From positions 62,001-126,000 of the forward strand of contig NZ_JARKOZ010000044.1 of the NCBI RefSeq assembly GCF_029978005.1: a stretch of DNA of 64,000 bases, read 5' to 3'. The notes beneath the pieces are model-generated. The model was given only the letters and a program-made list of their open reading frames with translations. It did no database searches and was not told the origin of the DNA. This DNA comes from Solidesulfovibrio sp. (GTDB taxonomy: Bacteria; Desulfobacterota; Desulfovibrionia; Desulfovibrionales; Desulfovibrionaceae). Below, one piece after another: positions 39,899-49,693 of the stretch. Positions within the stretch are counted from its first letter, which is position 1. Every line of letters begins with the position of its first letter. Made by a program: the position numbers and the translations under genes.

Positions 39899-40888
39899 TT
39901 ACCGGACGACCTGGGCTTCCCGCTCAAGGGGGGCGGCGATTTCGCGCATGCCGGCGACGGTCTTGGCCAGGCCCTCTTTGATCGAAATGCCCGGAATCCA
40001 GCCCGTGTCGCGCAGAAGCTTCGAATTATCGGCCACGGAGTAACGGATGTCGCCCTGACGCGCCTCGGCGTAGATGGGTTTGTTGGTTCGCTTGGCCATG
40101 CGTACGGTCAACCTGGCCAACATGTTGATGCTGACCCCGCAACCGGTGCCTACGTTGTACACCCCGGAAAGCGGCCACCCCCTCATGAAGCCCGCGGCCG
40201 TCGTCAAGGCCCGCAGGGCGTCCTCCAGAAAAAGAAAATCCCGTAGTTGCATGCCGTCCCCATGGATGATCGGGGGAAGTCCCGCTTGGGTCCTTTCCAG
40301 AAACTTGCGCACCACGCCGTCGTAGGGCCCTGCCTTGGCGCGGGTGGGGCCGTAGATGTTGAAAAAACGCAGGGAACACCCGTATCCCGATTGGTCGATG
40401 GCCTGCGACACCAGATACTTGGACAATCCGTAGGGGCTTATGGGATCGCCGGCGTCCGCTTCGAAAACCGGTCTGAGGAGGGGACTGCCGTATTCGGCGG
40501 CGGAACCAGCGAAGACGAAGGTCCGGCATTCGTACTGTATGGCCTTGGAATGCAGGAAGCTGGATGCCTCATGATTGACCTTCATGGTCTGCGCGACATG
40601 GTCCATGGAATAGGGCACGCTGATAATGGCCGCCAGATGAAATATGGCAGATATTGGAGAATGTTTTTTAATGAGTTGTTCCATGAACAATGTATTTGTT
40701 ATGGATTTGTTGTGAAATAGAAAGGCCGGATCGCCGATGAAGTCGGTCATGTTGTCTAACGATCCTGAGAAAAGATTGTCGACGCCGATGACGATGCACC
40801 CCATCCGAAGTAACCTCTTCGTCAAGTTTGAGCCGACATTTCCTGCGCATCCTGTCACGATACATATTGGCTTGGTTGAGCAGGTCAT
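39899..40888 (-). CDS. NAD-dependent epimerase/dehydratase (extended SDR)
   Basis: MTCSTKPICIVTGCAGNVGSNLTKRLL; YGLSKY catalytic motif; start at 40888 rather than the ORF start 41584. Confidence 0.92.
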   Translation of the reverse strand: MTCSTKPICIVTGCAGNVGSNLTKRLLRMGCIVIGVDNLFSGSLDNMTDFIGDPAFLFHNKSITNTLFMEQLIKKHSPISAIFHLAAIISVPYSMDHVAQTMKVNHEASSFLHSKAIQYECRTFVFAGSAAEYGSPLLRPVFEADAGDPISPYGLSKYLVSQAIDQSGYGCSLRFFNIYGPTRAKAGPYDGVVRKFLERTQAGLPPIIHGDGMQLRDFLFLEDALRALTTAAGFMRGWPLSGVYNVGTGCGVSINMLARLTVRMAKRTNKPIYAEARQGDIRYSVADNSKLLRDTGWIPGISIKEGLAKTVAGMREIAAPLEREAQVVR

Positions 40889-41089
40889 GAGCTGGCTACC
40901 TCGTATGTTGTATGGTTGGTATGGAGCTGTGGCTTGGTCGCCGTGATAAATGTTGAGGATATGCATAATATTGTATGGAACTCGCCAAATTATATAGTTA
41001 TATTGGTGCGTTGCGATGAGCGTGCGGTTCGCGTTCAACTGTTGCCGCGTTGGTTCGATGTTCGGGGTTGATGTTTCGGATTCCGCTAG

Positions 41090-41105
41090 AGCAAGCGCCG
41101 TGCCT
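41090..41105 (-). promoter_or_regulatory. Sigma-54 (-24/-12) promoter upstream of the epimerase
   Basis: Minus strand AGGCACGGCGCTTGCT against consensus TGGCACG-N4-TTGC(A/T); one mismatch, GG-N10-GC spacing exact; implies a ~190-nt leader. Confidence 0.7.
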
Positions 41106-41185
41106 CTGGGGATGGCGCTTAGTATGGTGGAATAATAAACAAAAAAATCGGCGTGTGCCGGGGAGGCGAATTTTGAGGGCCAGAA

Positions 41186-41202
41186 CCGACAGTCTTTGTC
41201 GG
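41186..41202. promoter_or_regulatory. Inverted repeat CCGACA-N5-TGTCGG, candidate PrsR upstream activating site
   Basis: Perfect 6-bp arms ~80 bp upstream of the sigma-54 -24 element. Confidence 0.5.
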
Positions 41203-41624
41203 GATTGCTTACAGAGCGTGCCGAAGGACGAGGTCTCAGGAAACGTGCCGCGGCCAGAGAAGTGCGCGGGGGATGGGCCAGGGTCGCGGCCGATCCGGGT
41301 CGCATCGAAAATAGATCGTGTTTGAAGTCTGTTGGAGGAGAAAGACTTTCCCAAAACGATGGGGACTGTGGCCGTCGAGGTTTGCCGACCGGCAGGGCGA
41401 TGGAGGGCGGCCCGTTGGCCCGGGAGGGTTGGCCCGCATACGCCCGGCGTATGCTCCCGCAGGCGGCGGGGAGGGTCGACGAAGCCGCCGGACGGACGGG
41501 AAAAAACAATCGGCGCAAGTCGCGGATTAGGTAGCAGCCCCCATCGCGGGGAATGTTTCGGCGGCGTAGAGAAGCAAAAGGCAAGGGAAGTTATCGGCGG
41601 CAGAGTTCTTGTGACCGGAGAACG

Positions 41625-42878
41625 ATGATGCTGCGTGAAGGCACGCTACGATCCACAGGCGATACGCCGACCGTGCATCCTGGCGGAGCGCGGGAAATCC
41701 TCGTGTTGTGCCATCGCATTCCCTATCCCCCCCACAAAGGGGATAAGATCAGGTCCTTTCATCTGGTGCGCCATCTGGCCGAACGGGGGTGGCGCATCCA
41801 TCTCGGCATGTTGGCGGACGACCCGGGCGACCTGATCCACCGCGAGGCGTTGCGGCCTTACTGCGCAAGCCTGGCGGTGCAGCGGATGCCCTGGTGGCGC
41901 AGACTGCGATCCCCCTTGGGGGCGATCAGGGGAACGTCGTTTTCCGTGGAATGCTTCCGCGACGGCTCCTTGCAGGACTATGTGGATACGGTCCTGGCTT
42001 CGCGGCCAATCGAAGCCGCCCTGGCGGTCAGCGCGCCCATGGCCGAATACCTGCGCGCGACGCCGGGACCTTTGCCGCCGAGGATGCTCCTGGATTTGGT
42101 GGATGTGGATTCCGAGAAGTGGCGCGCCTACGCCGGCCGCACCGCCTGGCCGCTCAACCGCGTGTACGCCCTGGAAGCACGGCTTCTTGGCCGGTACGAG
42201 CGCCTGGTTTCCGAAATGTTTCAGATCACGCTTCTGGTCACCGAGGCCGAGTCGTCGCTTTTCCGCCGGATCGGCGGCGCGAAGGACAAGGTCCGCACCC
42301 TCTCCAACGGCGTCGATCTGGAGTATTTTGTCCCGCCCGATCCCGCCGCACGCGTCCGAGGGCGGACGGTCTTTTGCGGGGCCATGGATTACCGGCCCAA
42401 CATCGACGCCATGGTCTGGTTCGCCACCGCCGTTCTGCCGCGTCTGCGCCGACGCCTGCCGGAAACCACCCTGACGATCGTGGGGGCCAACCCGACCCCC
42501 CCGGTGCGCGCGTTGGCCGCACTGCCCGGGGTGCGCGTGACGGGCGGCGTGGGCGATGTGCGCCCCTATGTCGCCGAGGCGGCCTTGTCCGTGGCCCCCA
42601 TGCGTCTGGCCCGGGGGGTGCAAAACAAGGTCTTGGAAGCCATGGCCATGGGCAAGGCGGTGTTGGCCACGCCGCAGGCCTTTGAGGGGATCGAGGCCGT
42701 CGCCGGTCAGGACCTGGCCGTGGCCCCGGACGACCCCGAGGCCTTCGCCGCAGCCGCCCTGAAACTGCTGCTGTCCCCGGAAGCTGCGGCGAGCATGGGC
42801 GCGTGCGCCAGACGGCGCGTGGAGCAAGGCTACAGCTGGTCAGCGCGATTGGCGCCGCTCGAAAACATGTTGGGGTAG
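41625..42878 (+). CDS. TIGR03087-type PEP-CTERM/XrtA system glycosyltransferase
   Basis: ILVLCHRIPYPPHKGDKIRSFHLVRHLAERG; VRTLSNGVDLEYFVPP; VFCGAMDYRPNIDAMVWFA; PMRLARGVQNKVLEAMAMGKAVLAT. Confidence 0.93.
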   Translation: MMLREGTLRSTGDTPTVHPGGAREILVLCHRIPYPPHKGDKIRSFHLVRHLAERGWRIHLGMLADDPGDLIHREALRPYCASLAVQRMPWWRRLRSPLGAIRGTSFSVECFRDGSLQDYVDTVLASRPIEAALAVSAPMAEYLRATPGPLPPRMLLDLVDVDSEKWRAYAGRTAWPLNRVYALEARLLGRYERLVSEMFQITLLVTEAESSLFRRIGGAKDKVRTLSNGVDLEYFVPPDPAARVRGRTVFCGAMDYRPNIDAMVWFATAVLPRLRRRLPETTLTIVGANPTPPVRALAALPGVRVTGGVGDVRPYVAEAALSVAPMRLARGVQNKVLEAMAMGKAVLATPQAFEGIEAVAGQDLAVAPDDPEAFAAAALKLLLSPEAAASMGACARRRVEQGYSWSARLAPLENMLG

Positions 42879-42884
42879 CCAGGG

Positions 42885-43913
42885 ATGCGCGTACTTGTCG
42901 TCGACGATGCAAAGCGGGAAGCCTGGGACGCGTTCGTGGCCGGCCACCCCAAGGCGACCCCGTTTCACCGCTGGGCCTGGATGGACGCCATCCGCCGCGC
43001 CTACGGCTTTGCCCCCACGCCGCTCGCGGCCTGGCGCGACGGCCAGGTGGCCGGTGTGCTGCCCCTTGTGCGCATGCGCCTGCCCGGTCTTCGCGGCTGG
43101 CTCGTCTCCTTGCCATATTGTGATTGCTGCGGCCCCCTGGCGGAGGATGCCGCCACAAGGCAGGCCTTGGTGGACCAGGCGCTGGAACAGACCCGCCGGC
43201 AGGGCGCGGCCGGGTTGGAACTGCGCCAGTCGCGGCCCGAAGCGGGGGAATGCGCCAAAGTCCTCATCCGCATGGCGCTGCCCCAGGGCGCGCAGCAACT
43301 CATGGCTTCCTTCCGGTCCAAACTGCGCAGCCAGATCAACAAGCCCAAGCGCGACGGCCTGACGGCGGCGACCGGCGGCATGGAGCTGCTGTCGGTCTTC
43401 TACCGGGTTTTTTCCCGGAACATGCGCGATCTCGGTTCCCCGGTCCATTCCCTGGATTGGTTCAAGGCGGTGCTGCGCGGGTTCGAGGACCTGGCCCGCG
43501 TGACCGTGGTCGCCATGTCGGATGGCACTCCGGCCGCGGCCGCCATCTGGATGGTCCAGGGACGGACGGCCTTCGAACCCTGGGCTTCGTCCCTGCGGGA
43601 ACACAACCGGGCCAATCCCAACATGCTCTTGTATTGGTCCATGCTGTCCCAGGCCGCGGCCGCCGGGGCGGAGGAGTTCGACATGGGCCGTTGCACGCCG
43701 GGCGTCGGGACGCACCGCTTCAAACTCCAATGGGGCGGGCGGGAGCTGGGGCTTGCCTGGGAGCGCTTCGCTCCATCCGGCCGTCGGTGGCCGCCAGCTG
43801 CAAAACGCAGCCCCGGCGTGTCGCGCCGGGCGCTTGCGGTCTGCTGGAGTCGGCTGCCCCTTGCCGTGGCCAACACTCTCGGTCCGGCGCTTCGGCGCTA
43901 CATCTCCTTATGA
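42885..43913 (+). CDS. FemAB family XrtA/PEP-CTERM-associated protein
   Basis: HPKATPFHRWAWMDAIRRAYGFAPTPLAAWRDGQVAGVLPL; SKLRSQINKPKRDGL; FDMGRCTPGVGTHRFKLQWGG. Confidence 0.92.
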   Translation: MRVLVVDDAKREAWDAFVAGHPKATPFHRWAWMDAIRRAYGFAPTPLAAWRDGQVAGVLPLVRMRLPGLRGWLVSLPYCDCCGPLAEDAATRQALVDQALEQTRRQGAAGLELRQSRPEAGECAKVLIRMALPQGAQQLMASFRSKLRSQINKPKRDGLTAATGGMELLSVFYRVFSRNMRDLGSPVHSLDWFKAVLRGFEDLARVTVVAMSDGTPAAAAIWMVQGRTAFEPWASSLREHNRANPNMLLYWSMLSQAAAAGAEEFDMGRCTPGVGTHRFKLQWGGRELGLAWERFAPSGRRWPPAAKRSPGVSRRALAVCWSRLPLAVANTLGPALRRYISL

Positions 43914-44749
43914 GGAACGATGGCATGTCGCACGTGAAAGCAGCCTTGCGTCTCTGGGACTACAGGGAATTGCTGTCGACGCTGGTCTGGAAGGAAATCG
44001 TGGTCCGATACAAGCAGGCCTACCTCGGCATCGCCTGGACGGTGCTCAAACCCGTCATGCTCATGCTGGTGTTCACCCTCATGCGCAGTTTTATCGGCAT
44101 CGACAGCGGTTCGATCCCGTACCCGGTGCTGACCTTCACCGCCTTGATCCCCTGGGTGTTCTTCCAGGAGGGCGTGGCTTTGGGGGTGAACAGCATCGTG
44201 CTCAACGCCGGGTTGGTAAAAAAGATCTATTTTCCCCGCGAAGTGTTCCCCCTGGTGTCCGTCCTGACCAAGATGGTGGAATTTTGCGTGGATTTCGCGG
44301 TGCTTTTGGGGCTGATGGCCTGGTATGGACTTTCGCTTACCACCCAGGCCGCCTGGCTGCCGCTTTTGCTGGCCTATCTGGTCCTGACGACCCTGGCCGT
44401 GAACCTTGCCGGCGCGGCCCTCAACGTCTTTTACCGCGACGTGTCCCAGTTCCTGCCGGTGGCCATATCCCTGGTGATGTACGCCTCGCCCATCATTTAT
44501 CCCCTGTCCCTGGTCAAACGGGTGCTTTTGGTCTCGCAAGCCGCCGGAGTCCATTCCGATCTGCTCTATTTCCTTTACACCCTAAACCCCCTGGTGGGCA
44601 TTGTGGACGCCTTCCAGAGCGTGTTGCTGCGCAACCAACCGCCGGATTTTTCCGTGATATGGCCAGGAGCCCTGTTCGTGGCGATGCTGTTGCCGGCCAG
44701 CTACGAATATTTCAAACGCGCGGAGCATTCTTTCGCGGATGTCATCTAG
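43910..44749 (+). CDS. wzm: ABC-type polysaccharide exporter permease
   Basis: LVWKEIVVRYKQAYLGIAWTVLKPVMLMLVFTLMRSFIGI; multi-TM ABC-2 type; ATGA overlap with femAB; next to ATPase. Confidence 0.92.
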   Translation: MRNDGMSHVKAALRLWDYRELLSTLVWKEIVVRYKQAYLGIAWTVLKPVMLMLVFTLMRSFIGIDSGSIPYPVLTFTALIPWVFFQEGVALGVNSIVLNAGLVKKIYFPREVFPLVSVLTKMVEFCVDFAVLLGLMAWYGLSLTTQAAWLPLLLAYLVLTTLAVNLAGAALNVFYRDVSQFLPVAISLVMYASPIIYPLSLVKRVLLVSQAAGVHSDLLYFLYTLNPLVGIVDAFQSVLLRNQPPDFSVIWPGALFVAMLLPASYEYFKRAEHSFADVI

Positions 44750-44807
44750 TGTCGCCTCTGCAATCCCCTTGCGCGACACGAACAAATCCGAGGAGCGGCA
44801 ATCAGCC

Positions 44808-46031
44808 ATGACCGCCATTGAAGTCGTCGCCATGACGAAGGAATTCCAATTGGGGCAGATCGTGACCCTCAAGCAGAGCGTAAGCAACGTGTTGCGCACG
44901 GTCACAGGGCGGACCCCGGAAAAGCCGGAGCGGTTCAAAGCGCTGGATAACATCGATTTTTCCGTCCAATCCGGTGAGGTCGTCGGGATCATCGGCTCCA
45001 ACGGCGCGGGCAAATCCACCCTGCTCAAGATCCTCTCGGGCATTACCGCGCCGAGCGCGGGCGCCGTCCGGGTACGGGGACGGGTGGCTCCGCTCATCGA
45101 GGTGGGAGCCGGATTGCATCATGAACTGACCGGCCGGGAGAACATCTACCTCAACGCCTCCATTCTCGGCGTCCCCCGGCGGAAAATCGAAAAACTGGTG
45201 GACCCCATTCTGGAGTTCTCGGAGATCAGGCCCTTCGAGGATACGCCGGTGAAGAAATACAGTTCGGGGATGAAGGTCCGGTTGGGCTTCGCCATCGCCA
45301 CGAACATCGAGGCCGACATCCTCATCGTCGACGAGGTGCTGGCCGTGGGGGACATCGCCTTCCAGCGAAAATGCTTCGATAAGATGGAAGACCTCATCCT
45401 CAACCAGAAAAAGACCGTGTTGCTTGTCAGTCACAATATCCGCCAGGTGCAGCGCATCTGCACCAGGGTCCTGCTTTTCGAGTACGGCAAGATCGTCGCC
45501 GATGGGCCGACACAGGAAGTATGCCAGACGTTTTTCGAACAAAGCGACAGGATCATTTACGATCGGGCTTCTCCTGTCTGGGGCGATTTCGAGTCTTCGG
45601 ACGGCTTCGAGTTGCTGTCGCTGTCGATGACCACGCCCGATGGCCAGCCGTTGCGGCGGGTGCACGCCAACGAACCTGTGGAAATCCGCATCCTGTACCG
45701 AAACGGCAATCCCCTGGTGCGGCCGAAATTCGGCATCGGCGTGCATACCTCCGATTTCCTTTACCTGACCACCTACGACAGCCGTGACGAGATCTGGATA
45801 GACGAGGTCGGCCCCGGCGAACACGAGGCGGTCTGCCGTATTTCCCGGATTCCCTTTACGCCGGGCATCTACTCCCTGCGCCTGGGCGTCAGCGGCGGCG
45901 GGGTGGAGAAGCGCATTTTCTACGGCGAGAACCTGCTGAATTTCCAGGTGCAAGGCGATGAGCGCCACCGCAATGTGTCCGGTTCGGAGGGGCTGGTCCT
46001 GCTCGACGCGACCTGGCGGCAGCTGGCCTGA
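44808..46031 (+). CDS. wzt: ABC-type polysaccharide exporter ATPase with C-terminal Wzt-like domain
   Basis: VVGIIGSNGAGKSTLLKILSGI; KYSSGMKVRLGFAIATN; DILIVDEVLAVGD; C-terminal beta domain. ORF may start at 44739. Confidence 0.93.
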   Translation: MTAIEVVAMTKEFQLGQIVTLKQSVSNVLRTVTGRTPEKPERFKALDNIDFSVQSGEVVGIIGSNGAGKSTLLKILSGITAPSAGAVRVRGRVAPLIEVGAGLHHELTGRENIYLNASILGVPRRKIEKLVDPILEFSEIRPFEDTPVKKYSSGMKVRLGFAIATNIEADILIVDEVLAVGDIAFQRKCFDKMEDLILNQKKTVLLVSHNIRQVQRICTRVLLFEYGKIVADGPTQEVCQTFFEQSDRIIYDRASPVWGDFESSDGFELLSLSMTTPDGQPLRRVHANEPVEIRILYRNGNPLVRPKFGIGVHTSDFLYLTTYDSRDEIWIDEVGPGEHEAVCRISRIPFTPGIYSLRLGVSGGGVEKRIFYGENLLNFQVQGDERHRNVSGSEGLVLLDATWRQLA

Positions 46032-46038
46032 GGCGGGG

Positions 46039-47055
46039 ATGGCGATGGATGTAAAATCTCTGACCGAGGCCCTGGCCTGGAGGCTCGAACTCTTCTGGGA
46101 CAGGCTGGAGCGGTTGCGCACGGCCCTGGTGGTCGTCAACTACCACCGCCTCTACGCCCGGGCTCCGGACACCCCCTTTGATCCGACGGTGTACGGGGGC
46201 ATCTCCCTCGACTATTTCCGCCGGCAGCTTCGCTGGCTCAGGGACAACGCCCGGATCCTTTCCGAGGAGGAGCTCCTCGACTGCCTCGCGCGGCGGCGCG
46301 CCTTCCCCAGGCGCGCCGTGGCGCTCACCTTCGACGACGGCTACCGGGACAACTACGACCTGGCTTTTCCCGCGCTGCGGGAGCGGGGGATGCCGGCCTT
46401 TTTTTTCATCCCCACCGGGCCCCTGCTGGATCGGAGATTGGGCTGGTGGGACATCGTGGCCTATCTGGTCCGGCGCAGCCCCGTGCCGGTTCTGGAGCTG
46501 GAGGGGGTGCGCCACCGCCTCGACGGGCCATCCGCCAGGCAGGCCTGCATCAACATCCTCCAGGAACGCTACAAGACCTTGCCCGAGGCGAAGACCCGGC
46601 ATCTGACGGCCTCTTTGGCCGAGAAGCTGGAAACGGCCTTCCCGCCGGCCGCGCTGCAGGACGCCGAACTCATGACCGTGGAGCACCTGCGGGAAATGAC
46701 AGGGGCCGGCATGGCCGTCGGCGCGCATACCCATAGCCATCGTGTGCTCGCCACCCTGGCGCCGCAGGAGCAACGGCGCGAACTCGTTGAGGGCAAACGC
46801 CTCCTGGAGGAGCAGCTGGGGAGGCCGGTCCGTTCCCTGGCCTATCCCGTGGGACGGCGCGACAGTTTCGGCGAGGAGACCAAGCGGATGGCCCGGGAAG
46901 CGGGCTACTCCATGGCCTTTTCCCTGTATTCGGGATGCAACCGCCCAGGCTCCCTGGATCCCATGGATATACGGCGCAGCGCCAAGCGCAGGCCCTTCGA
47001 CGCGTTCACGGCCAGCATCCTGTATCCGGGGCGCGTCTTGAGGGCGGCGCGATGA
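46039..47055 (+). CDS. Polysaccharide deacetylase family protein
   Basis: AVALTFDDGYRDNYDLAFPAL; VGAHTHSHRVLA; RSLAYPVGRRDSF. Confidence 0.9.
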   Translation: MAMDVKSLTEALAWRLELFWDRLERLRTALVVVNYHRLYARAPDTPFDPTVYGGISLDYFRRQLRWLRDNARILSEEELLDCLARRRAFPRRAVALTFDDGYRDNYDLAFPALRERGMPAFFFIPTGPLLDRRLGWWDIVAYLVRRSPVPVLELEGVRHRLDGPSARQACINILQERYKTLPEAKTRHLTASLAEKLETAFPPAALQDAELMTVEHLREMTGAGMAVGAHTHSHRVLATLAPQEQRRELVEGKRLLEEQLGRPVRSLAYPVGRRDSFGEETKRMAREAGYSMAFSLYSGCNRPGSLDPMDIRRSAKRRPFDAFTASILYPGRVLRAAR

Positions 47056-48284
47056 ACGCGGGCACGCGCGGTCGACCGCGACTGGGATATCTGCTGCGCA
47101 CCTTTCCGGTGCTTTCGCAGACATTCGTGAGCGGGGAGATTCGCGCCGTGTCGGCGCTGACCGGGCATGCGCCGGTGGTGGCGGCCCTTTGCCGCCCCGG
47201 GCCGGGCCAGGGCGGCGGATGGAAGCCGGATGCCGGCGACGCCTTGCTGTACTGGCGCGATGTCGACAAGAGGCGGCTGCCGGAACTGGCCCTGGAACAC
47301 CTCCGGCTTCTGGCCGACGCTCCGGGAAGGGCGCTCGGGTGTCTGCTGCGGCCGGGACCGCAGCCGCTTTCAGCGACGGACCGCATCAAGGCCCCGGCCC
47401 TGGCGGCCTTTTTCACCCGGCATGGGGTGACCCATATCCACAGCCATTTCGGCTGGGAACAAGCGGAGATGCTGGCTTACGTGCGCCGGCTGACCGGAGT
47501 TCCCTTCAGCCTGACCGTCCACGCCGCGGACATTTTCGTGGAGCCGGACAAGCTGGCCTCCAGGCTGTCCGAAGCGGCCTTCGTCGCCACCATCAGCCGC
47601 TATAACAAAAAAATGCTGGTGGAGCGCCTGGGCCTGCCCCGGGAAAAAGTCCACGTGGTGCATTGCGGCGTGGATCTGGCGGCCTTGCCGGTCTGTCCCG
47701 CGCCCCGGGGCGCGGTGTCCAGACTCGTGTCCATCGGCCGCATGGTGCCGAAAAAGGGTTTTGACGTGCTGTTGGGGGCGTTGGCCTTGCTGCGCGGCGA
47801 AGGCATCGCTTTCGAGGCGGAATTGGTGGGCGACGGGCCGTTGCGCCCGGAACTCACCCGATTGGCTGCGGCGTTGGAACTGACCGGGGCGGTGCGCTTC
47901 ACCGGCGCCCTGGAACCCGAAGCAGCCATGGCCAGGCTGCGGCGGGCCCATGTCTTCGTCCTGGCCTGCCGCCAGGGTCCGGATGGGGACAAAGACGGCA
48001 TCCCCGTGTCCCTCATGGAGGCCATGGCCCTGGGACGGCCCGTGGTTTCCACCCGGTTAAGCGGAATCCCGGAGTTGTTGGACGAGGGATGCGGCCTGCT
48101 GGCGAAGCCCGATGATCCGGTCTCCCTGGCCGAGAAAATCCTCCTGATACTCCGGGACGGGGACCTGGCCGCGCGTCTGGCCCTGGCCGGACGGGAACGG
48201 GTGGAGCGGGAGTTCACCCTGGAAGGGCAGGCCCGGCGGATTGTGGCCCTGGCCGGCGGCTGGCGGGCGGAGGGGCGGACATGA
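47052..48284 (+). CDS. Glycosyltransferase family 4
   Basis: LGYLLRTFPVLSQTFVSGEI; HSHFGWEQAEMLAYV; SIGRMVPKKGFDVLL; GIPVSLMEAMALGRPVVSTRLSGIPELL. Confidence 0.93.
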   Translation: MNAGTRGRPRLGYLLRTFPVLSQTFVSGEIRAVSALTGHAPVVAALCRPGPGQGGGWKPDAGDALLYWRDVDKRRLPELALEHLRLLADAPGRALGCLLRPGPQPLSATDRIKAPALAAFFTRHGVTHIHSHFGWEQAEMLAYVRRLTGVPFSLTVHAADIFVEPDKLASRLSEAAFVATISRYNKKMLVERLGLPREKVHVVHCGVDLAALPVCPAPRGAVSRLVSIGRMVPKKGFDVLLGALALLRGEGIAFEAELVGDGPLRPELTRLAAALELTGAVRFTGALEPEAAMARLRRAHVFVLACRQGPDGDKDGIPVSLMEAMALGRPVVSTRLSGIPELLDEGCGLLAKPDDPVSLAEKILLILRDGDLAARLALAGRERVEREFTLEGQARRIVALAGGWRAEGRT

Positions 48285-49693
48285 GGATTCTCGTCTGCTG
48301 CGCCGATTGGGGCATCCCCCTGGGGGGAAGCGCGGGGTCTTCGGTGCATCTGCGTTGCCTGGCCAAGGCCCTGGCCGGGTTGGGGCACGAGGTGCGGCTG
48401 GTGGTCAGCAACGCCGGCGGAGCCGCGAAGCTGTCCATGCCCGTGGAAGTCGTTGCCGAGGAGCGGATCTGGCCAGCCGTGCACGCGCTCATCGAGCGCG
48501 TCCGGGGCCGGGCAGGGGAAGCCGCTGTCTCGACGGTAGCGGCTTCGGCGGCCGCAGGCCCGGCCGCGGCCGATGCGGCCAGCCAAGGGGCCCGGAACGT
48601 CTCCCGCCGCCCCGCCTCCGGGGGGTCCTGGAAATCGCGCCTCTACTACGAGACGTTGCCGCAGCTTGCGGACCAGGCCCAGGAGTGCCTGTTTCACCCC
48701 ATTCGGTTCGGCCGGGCCGTATCCCGGATCATGGCTTGTTTCCAGCCTGACGCCGTGTACGAGCGCTACGCCCTGTGCCAGGCGGGTGCGTCGCGGGCGG
48801 TGCGCGCGGCCGGGGGGGGCAGGGTGCCGCATGTCCTGGAGGTCAACGCCTCGTTGGCCGACGAGCGGTTCGGCCCGGCGGCGTCCGCCCGGGCCCTGGG
48901 CTGGTGGTCCGCCAGGGAGGAGGGGCGTTTGTGGCGCAGGGCCGACCGGGTCGTATGCGTTTCCGAGAAGCTGGGTCAACAGGCCGTTTCCCTTGGGGCC
49001 GATCCGGCCCGCGTTCGGGTGATGCCAAACGGCGTGGACTTGGAGGCGTTTCGTCCGGATCGGCCCAAGGGGAGGCTTCGCCGGCTGCTCGGCGTGGATG
49101 GGCGGACGATTTTGATCGGCTGGCTCGGGGCGCTTTCCCCGGGCAGGGGCGGCGAGGAGTTTCTCCGCGTGCTGGCCCAGGCGTTGCCCCTTTGCGCCGG
49201 GGCGGCGGGTGTCGTCATCGGCGGCGGTCCCCTGGAGGCGGCCTGTCGTCGTCTGGCCGGGGCGCTTGGCATCGCCGAGCGGGTGCGTTTCGTCGGCCCG
49301 GTGGATCACGACCGGATTCCGGACCTGCTCGTGGACGTGGATATCGCCGTGTCCTGCTATCCGGGACGCAAGGATTTTTACTTCTCGCCCATGAAGGTGG
49401 CCGAGTATCTGGCCTGCGGCCTGCCCGTGGTTTCCGGGCGGACCGGAAGCGGCCGCGAGGCGGTCGCCGACGGCGTGAACGGTCTGCTGGTGGATCCGGG
49501 CGTGGCCGGGGCCTGGGGGCATGCCCTGGCGAGGCTTTGCCGCGATCCGGACCTGCGGGCGCGCCTTGGCCGTGCGGCCAGGCAGTCCGCTCTCGCCGGC
49601 CCCACCTGGATCGGCAACGCCAGAGTGGTGGAGCAGGAAATCATGCGCTGCCGGGATGAACTCGCGCAGGTGGGGAGGAGGGCATGTCCATGA
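48281..49693 (+). CDS. Glycosyltransferase family 4
   Basis: GGSAGSSVHLRCLAKALAGLGHEV; VRVMPNGVDLEAFRPDRP; PMKVAEYLACGLPVVSGRTGSGREAV. Confidence 0.9.
   Translation: MRILVCCADWGIPLGGSAGSSVHLRCLAKALAGLGHEVRLVVSNAGGAAKLSMPVEVVAEERIWPAVHALIERVRGRAGEAAVSTVAASAAAGPAAADAASQGARNVSRRPASGGSWKSRLYYETLPQLADQAQECLFHPIRFGRAVSRIMACFQPDAVYERYALCQAGASRAVRAAGGGRVPHVLEVNASLADERFGPAASARALGWWSAREEGRLWRRADRVVCVSEKLGQQAVSLGADPARVRVMPNGVDLEAFRPDRPKGRLRRLLGVDGRTILIGWLGALSPGRGGEEFLRVLAQALPLCAGAAGVVIGGGPLEAACRRLAGALGIAERVRFVGPVDHDRIPDLLVDVDIAVSCYPGRKDFYFSPMKVAEYLACGLPVVSGRTGSGREAVADGVNGLLVDPGVAGAWGHALARLCRDPDLRARLGRAARQSALAGPTWIGNARVVEQEIMRCRDELAQVGRRACP

Noticed and set aside
40889-41584. N-terminal extension of the epimerase ORF
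   Set aside because: Low-complexity, no family similarity; overlaps the predicted sigma-54 promoter and UAS.
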